Of a DNA stretch of 64,000 nt, positions 57,721-64,000 are shown in pieces; the first letter of the stretch is position 1, and each line of letters starts with the position of its first letter. The DNA lies in NCBI RefSeq assembly GCF_037975245.1, contig NC_092565.1, positions 3,753,999 to 3,817,998 on the forward strand. The letters run 5' to 3'. The notes under the pieces were generated by a model. It saw nothing but the letters and a program-made list of their open reading frames with translations. It searched no databases and was not told the origin of the DNA. This DNA comes from Apostichopus japonicus (lineage: Eukaryota; Echinodermata; Holothuroidea; Aspidochirotida; Stichopodidae). The translations under genes were made by a program, and so were the position numbers.

Positions 57721-58438
57721 ACAGAACCTACCACACACAAATTATGTAAATGTCACTGGACGGCATCCGTAGGGACATCGTTTTTTGGTCCACATTTGAG
57801 TTTCCATCATATCTTTAATCTGCATTTCATACATATCTTTTAATGTGATCGTTATAATGACCACATCTTATGACTTTTGAGTCGTATCCTTGTATCCAGT
57901 GGAATTGTCTCGCTGAGATTTAAAAGGATGAATTTTCCGTACGTTTTCACGGTAGGCCCCTCTGTTCAAGGTCAATGAACGACTATAACATTAGGTCCAC
58001 TAAGTGCGGATATTGGTCTCCATTTGCTACTATTGCAGTAAACCCAACCGAGGAACGTATCTACGGTGTCTCTTAAAAGACATCATTATTAACAAAGTCG
58101 AAAAGAAATTTTAGTCTCTTTGGTGTCATTTTAAAAGTATTTCTGATTACATTACGCACAGATTCACCCCCTCCTTTTCTATGAGAAAGTTACATATGGG
58201 AAACATGATAATGACGGTGATAAAATTCATTTCAAGATTACTAGCGATCAATTCGCTCAATTTGTTTCAAAAAATGGTTGAAAATTGACATGAATTCCTC
58301 CTGAATCATTCATTGTATTTGAGCATGTTGAACGATTGCGATAACATGTCATTACGAATCATTGCAGACGCTCACCCAAACCGTTAAAAAATACCGCTCA
58401 TCCCCCCCCCCCCCTTCTCTTCCTATACTGCGCTCCCA
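57721..58438. other. Intergenic, nothing recognised
   Basis: No coding signal. C-run near 58402-58413. Confidence 0.6.
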
Positions 58439-58816
58439 ACAGTGGCGGAGCGCCCATACAGTCAGGGCGGATGCCCCCCCCCCCCCCCGACGGACTCAAA
58501 TGGACTGCTTGCTCCCTTTTCAGCTATTTACCACTTTTTACTTATTCGCGATTATTGAACTTTTTATTGCGCTCTCATCTACCTATTGACATTTGTTACA
58601 TTTTGTTGGCGATGACACCTATTTATTCTTCGTTTATCTGCAAATTAGCAAGGCCCGGAAAGGGTCATTTCCGGCGATCTAGGGAGTATCTTTACTCAAA
58701 AAATGTCTGTACGCTCCGCGCCAACCTGTGGTGGCGCTCTGCTTAGATAAAGTCGGAAGCGCCCATACAGACCATTCTCGCCCCCTCTGACCAATACTCC
58801 TAGCCCCGCCACTGGA
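58439..58816. mobile_element. Candidate non-autonomous hAT-like element (MITE)
   Basis: The ends cagtggcggagc and gccccgccactg are inverted complements with one mismatch. CAGTGGCG-type termini are typical of hAT elements. A gcgcccatacag segment occurs near both ends. No clear eight-base target duplication is visible. Confidence 0.55.
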
Positions 58817-58939
58817 CAACACACAGTTGACCTCAGTCACGTATAACCACGGTCAGTCGAGCGCTGTTGAGAAATGCTTCAGATCTTACTCAACAACAAT
58901 CGAAGATTGTGACCTAAGTTGATATCTTTACCAGAGTTA

Positions 58940-59335
58940 TAGGAAAGATGGTGGTTGGACTCACCTTTGTTCCTTACATAAATGAAACCTCTTCATCCTG
59001 TTTCAGACCAGAATGGAGTATTTCTGTTGATGTGTGTTGCACTATGCCCAGTATGTAATGTTCCTCTATAAGAGCTATAGAAAGCTGTTGGGTGGACCCA
59101 CCCTGCTATTGCACATGAAACCTCTTTATCCTGTTTCAGACCAGATTGGAGTATTTCTGTTGATGTGTGTTGCACTATGCCCAGTATGTAATGTTCCCTT
59201 ATAAGAGCCATAGAGCTGTTGGGTGGACCCACCCTGCTACTGCAAATGTAACCTCTTTATCCGGTTTCGGACCAGAATGAAGCATTCTGTTGATGTGTGA
59301 TGCACAATGCCCAGTATGCAATGTTCCCTTATACC
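58940..59335. repeat. About 132-bp tandem repeat, three units
   Basis: The tttcagaccaga landmark starts at 59001 and 59134, and a variant is near 59265. Units include gttgatgtgtgttgcactat. Confidence 0.93.
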
Positions 59336-61500
59336 CATTTTTTTTGTCCTAATGATCTAAGAAGCAGCAAAAGAAGGACACAATGGTAAAACAGACATAA
59401 CCCACAAAATAAAGAAATTAAGATAAGCCAGTTCAATAAAGTCTGGAAGATTTATTCAATAAGCATTAGTTCTCAGTAATCTTTATTACACAGTCTGTTA
59501 GACTAACCATGGTATATTTTCATATAGTGTTTACCAGTACATCAGTTTACAACTCGAATGCACCTTTGAGTGTATACTTACTCAAGTATCTCACTTACGT
59601 TTCTGATGCGGTCAAAGTGCTGCTGTTTTGCAATTTTATGAGATGCCACATGTTGAGGAATCATCATGTGTCATAAACACATGCACCAAGTAAACCTTTG
59701 GTGCAGTTGGAGGAATGACAACACTTTGTCGGATTCACTTTTTTTTTCTGTTCGCAAGAGACTTGGGCCATCTACATGTGCCAAAGTTATTAACTGCCTG
59801 TTACATAAAAGCAATATATATATATTTTGAATTTAAGAGAAAGTACAATTCACAATGAAAATTTCACAAAATTTTAACAGAAAAATGGCAATTTGAAATA
59901 AAAGAATGCTATTAAATCATCAAGTTTTAGTTTCCATTGTTGCCTATTGTTGTATTCAATCATGCAGAGATGAAAAGAAGTTAAAGCTATGACACCACCC
60001 GTATAATCATCATATACAACCTATCAGACCAACGTAGCTTCTATTTTGAAATTATCCTCTCACAAATATGTAGGTACATCGACGTCAGTGCTTACTTTCA
60101 AATGCTGTTTTCCCTTTGGAACATGCACTACCTTAATATCAAGGTCTTGAACTATATTTGTAGTATTACCTTCTGTTAAATTATTTGCTATTTCTACAAG
60201 CATCATGCTGCTTTCAGACAACAAGAATAGCATCGTTTTAAAGTGCGAGAGAGAGATGAGGCCAAAAATGCTCTTTCAAGCATTAATATGGAGACCGTAC
60301 TATTTCACTTGAAATATGATGTGTACATCAATCCGATTGTCTTCTCATCACTTGGCAAGGAGACACCAGTGGCCTTATCAATATTCATATTTTTACAAGC
60401 TTGCACCCTGCTCAGGCACTAGTGGGCTTGTGAATATTCATACCGAAATGCATCATTTGGGAATAGTAAAGAAGTACAACTGGGCACAATGGGTAATGGC
60501 CCGATCAAGAGTGAGCTTGAACTTTTGAGCCAATGAGGAAAATTTGGCAAGATTTTAGAATTGGTGACAGATGGATGGAGAGATATTACAGACTATTTCA
60601 ATGCAGTAGTTGGAACAGAATTGCTACGAAAAGTAAAATAATGGACATAAAAAGAGAACAAAGGTCTGCTTCTTGCAGGTCACAGTACAATCACACAAAT
60701 TTATAACATATATATATATACATATATATATATGTATGTATATAAATATATATATATATGTATATATGTATATATATGTAAAGTTTAACTTATTTTCCAA
60801 TTATTATGGGAACAGCACACACTGAAGCGCACAATGAAATCATTAGCAAACAGTTGAACCCAAGAAAATGTTCTTTCCAGCAGAAGACCTTTGACCCCAT
60901 CCCTACTCAAGTGTTTGTCACTAACTATGGTAAATGAAATGCACACATCATCATGCAATAATTAATTCTCAAGGGGAGGTGGGTGAGTTACTAACACTGA
61001 CCATCTACACTACACACACACGCCAAATTTGAGATTAGAATATTATCAGTTAAACTGCACACCATTACTTTAATAAGATTACACAGACAGCAACTAGTGA
61101 TGCAACCAGTCATGACCATTCTCATTAATCAAAGTAATCCGTTTAATTACTCCAATTATCTACAAACGTGTCATTCTGCATGCTTAGTTAGTATTGCCTT
61201 ATTTTCATACACAGTTCTCATTTTTGAATCTGTAACGGAAAGACAGTTGAGAAAGAAAATACTGACAGACCAATTTTTACCGATCAATGCAGCTTGACTG
61301 ATTTTTTTCGATAGTTGACTAGTCGTACAACCCTGAAACTAACCCTTAAAACGTTATGTAACTTGAATTTTAAGAAAAATATTACCATGCAAGCAACTCA
61401 CGAAAAATTGAAATATGACCCATCATTACACAGTTTAACAGCTGAAATAACATCAATGAAAGAGAAAAAAAAATTGTGATGTTGATGAGATTGTGTTGTT
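59336..61500. other. Intergenic, nothing recognised
   Basis: Minus-strand AATAAA hexamers near 59451 and 59483 could mark the 3' end of a convergent gene, but no minus-strand coding frame is seen. A TA-rich microsatellite lies at about 60704-60780. Confidence 0.5.
60704..60780. repeat. (TA/TATG)n microsatellite
   Basis: Alternating tatatatg and tatatata stretch. Confidence 0.9.
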
Positions 61501-61633
61501 GTGTAAAAGGAAGTTGGCCTGACGTTTCAATCCTAGCAGGATCTTCTTCAAAGGCTAAATGACAAGCCTTGTCATTTAGCCTTTGAAGAAGATCCTGCTA
61601 GGATTGAAACGTCAGGCCAACTTACTTTTACAC
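61501..61633. repeat. Near-perfect 66-nt palindrome made of the PLE 3' module
   Basis: Arms 61501-61566 and 61568-61633 are reverse complements with one mismatch, separated by one base. Each arm carries the aagatcctgctaggattgaa motif of the PLE 3' terminus in opposite orientation. Confidence 0.95.
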
Positions 61634-61690
61634 ATTCTCTTACACAGGCTCTTTAGTGGATAAGCAGTTTGCTAACAGTTTTATTCGATT
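61568..61690 (+). mobile_element. Solo PLE 3' terminal module, copy 2
   Basis: Right arm of the palindrome plus gtggataagcagtttgctaa; matches 52054-52165. No reverse transcriptase sequence is next to it. Confidence 0.8.
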
Positions 61691-64000
61691 ATGATTGTGT
61701 TGTTGATAGATAACGTTTAATGTTTCAGCAGTGGACATGCAGCAAACATTCTCTATCAGTGAGTTAATGTAATGCCTTTTAGTGAGAGTCACTGATTAGC
61801 TGTAATAAGCTATGAAAAATGAGATTAATTTGAGCCATGTTTATTTTGACCATTCATCTACACAGGTCAAGTAAAGTCATATGATAAGATATTACATCGC
61901 TAAGATATATTGCCATGGATGAGATAGTTGATAAAATCACATCTCACATCAGGTCAGAGTAAAGGGAAAAGGTCAAAGGTTACAGTCATTCCGACCTTTT
62001 CTAATAAGCATCGAATAATAGGAATTAAAATATGGAAAAACTGAAATATAATATTGATGTAAAAAAATCAACTAAAATATTAAACATGCATAATCTCTAT
62101 ACATATATTAGGATATTATAAAATATTATTTTCTTTTGTGATGCAACTGCCTGTGAAAGGTTCTTCTCAATATGTTTTAACATATTTTGGTAGCTGCAAA
62201 GAAGAAAATAACACCCAAAATGGTTGATTACAACATCATATGTTCCAAATATATCTCGGTTGAATGGGAAAGATGTCCCTATGATAAGAAGAACATCTAT
62301 ATCTTTTCCAATTAATTTTTTTTTGCGAACAGAAAAAGGAACTAAATAATTCTTTGAATTCGTTCAAGGAGAAATTGGAAAATCTGATCTTGTCTACAAT
62401 ATCTTTACTTTTCAAGAAGGAATGACGTTACCCTTATAATCATTATTCACATAGATAGGACAATGCTTTTGTTAAATCTGCAAATTTCTGAAATTTTCAT
62501 TTGAAACATGTGGAAACATTGTTTTTAATCCACCATGTCTTCCTTTTGCATTAAGATCACAAAAATATCCTGTTAATCATTGAAAACACAGCAGTGGAGG
62601 TACAGTACCTGTTATTTGGCTAAAAGCTGAGGGGCTTTTTTGTGGTATTACATCATGTAGGTTATGACAGTGGTATTTAAAATATGTTAAACAAATCATT
62701 AATTACTAAACGTATATGAATTATCTACAGTGCATATAAAATGTACTTAAGTACTCCACACTTGATATCCCATACATACAAGTGATATACTTGATACAAT
62801 ACTAGTTATAATCATTCAAGTGTCATACAATAAGGATACACTGGTCAGTGACAGATTAAGGAGTGACCGATAGCCAGTGATAGTTAAGGAGTGACCGATA
62901 GCCAGTAACTATTAGGAAAGAAAGGGATGCAGTGAATCTCGGGTCTCGTAAGAAAACTTGTACGATCCATTTAAATTATCTGCCTACTATCTACGAATAA
63001 TTAAATTTGAATACACTACCATACACCATTGGACAATGTGTCATAAACAATGACACTTTGTTTTTCTAATTTTTTGCTTTTTATGCTCAGTCAGCTAAAG
63101 CCAAGGTAAAGTCACATCATTAAAGTACAGCAATGTCAACCGTTGCATTAGTCTTCTCGAGTCTAGTCATGTGATGTTAGAAAGATCTTTGAAAGTGGCA
63201 AACATCCCAATCAAATTAGACTTCGACAAATAACAGCTTTCAACAGAGCTTAATTTCAGTTTGAAACCCAAATCAATTACACAAAATTTAAGAAAACATA
63301 TTTGCTTCCTTTTTAATAGCGGCACTCCCATCTTTTTATGTTATTTCGTTTCGCTTTGTAACAAAACTTGCCAACACTAAAATACTGCTACAGTCACACA
63401 AACAAAAATCATAATCATAACAATAATATAAAGAATTTTAAGTTTGGTCAAAGACCATAGAATATACTCTGTATTTCAGTTGAGCTCTGGCATTTAACAA
63501 ATAACACCAATCTCATGTTCTTACTTTACTGACATTTCAAAGAACTTGAGATTTAAAAAATATGGAATACACGCATAACAGGATTTATGACACAAATATT
63601 ACATAATACCATCAAGGTATGTATGCAGCTCACCTAAGTACAAGATAAATTCAAAAACTGAAAAATTTGCAGTAACTGGACCAGTATAAATAAAACTTAG
63701 GGAAGGAAAGGATAGTACCTTGGTAGGGAATGGGTGTAGGCTAAAGGCTGTTTCTTCAGACAGCAACAGACCTCAAGTTTAATTTTGACATCTGTTTTCT
63801 GATATCAATTATTTTACTTGTTACAAATGTAACAAACTTATATTTGATGGTATGAAAGAAATTGTGCCACTAACTCAACTAGCTGTTTTACTTCTGTTGT
63901 AACCTGGGTTTACGCAATTTCCCATGAAACCTCTGGGAATCTGATAATTAAATAAATGTGTTTATCGAAGACCATATGCATTGACTGACATCTTTGATAC
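61691..64000. other. Intergenic, nothing recognised
   Basis: AT-rich sequence with no supported gene on either strand. A short agtgaccgatagccagt direct repeat lies at 62861-62907. Confidence 0.6.

Noticed and set aside
59440-64000. Minus-strand gene ending near 59450
   Set aside because: Two minus-strand AATAAA hexamers are present, but no minus-strand coding sequence or exon is visible to the window end.

Overview
The window is AT-rich, intron-rich animal DNA. It carries one long plus-strand mosaic gene (or two adjoining genes) built from extracellular modules. The module set (many EGF exons, hyalin/HYR exons, GCC2/GCC3 ephrin-receptor-like repeats, one C-terminal membrane helix), the abundant Penelope-like retroelements and the tRNA-derived SINEs suggest a marine deuterostome, most likely an echinoderm. 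I cannot name the species from sequence alone.

Layout. Positions 463-15621 hold 15 EGF exons. Positions 17358-23026 hold 7 HYR exons. Positions 24094-34365 hold 10 more EGF exons, including a run with eight cysteines instead of six. Every one of these 32 exons is flanked by phase-1 introns. Position 35944 begins an HYR exon that reads into a stop at 36204-36206, with AATAAA at 36815. After 7.2 kb without a recognised exon, 43438-49893 holds a linker exon and six GCC2/GCC3-rich exons with mixed phases. The last exon, 54302-54469, gives a transmembrane helix, a short basic and tyrosine-containing tail, a stop, and AATAAA at 54526. The start codon and signal peptide lie upstream of the window or were not recognised.

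The phases suggest a specific architecture. Exon 32 ends in phase 1. It can join either the HYR/stop exon at 35944 (secreted form) or the exon at 43438 (membrane-anchored form), but the HYR/stop exon has no phase-1 donor to reach 43438. So either the locus makes soluble and anchored forms through alternative terminal exons, or a second gene starts in the 36.2-43.4 kb gap.

The introns and flanks are full of repeats. They include two 39-bp minisatellites that read open as 13-residue repeats, a foldback-type element at 41552-42582, a 166-bp palindromic MITE-like hairpin at 42783-42948, two degraded Penelope-like elements in opposite orientations in the last intron, a third Penelope 3' end arranged as a 66-nt palindrome at 61501-61633, three tRNA-derived SINE families with partial second copies, a LINE 3' fragment and many minisatellites. 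I see no supported gene from 54532 to 64000.
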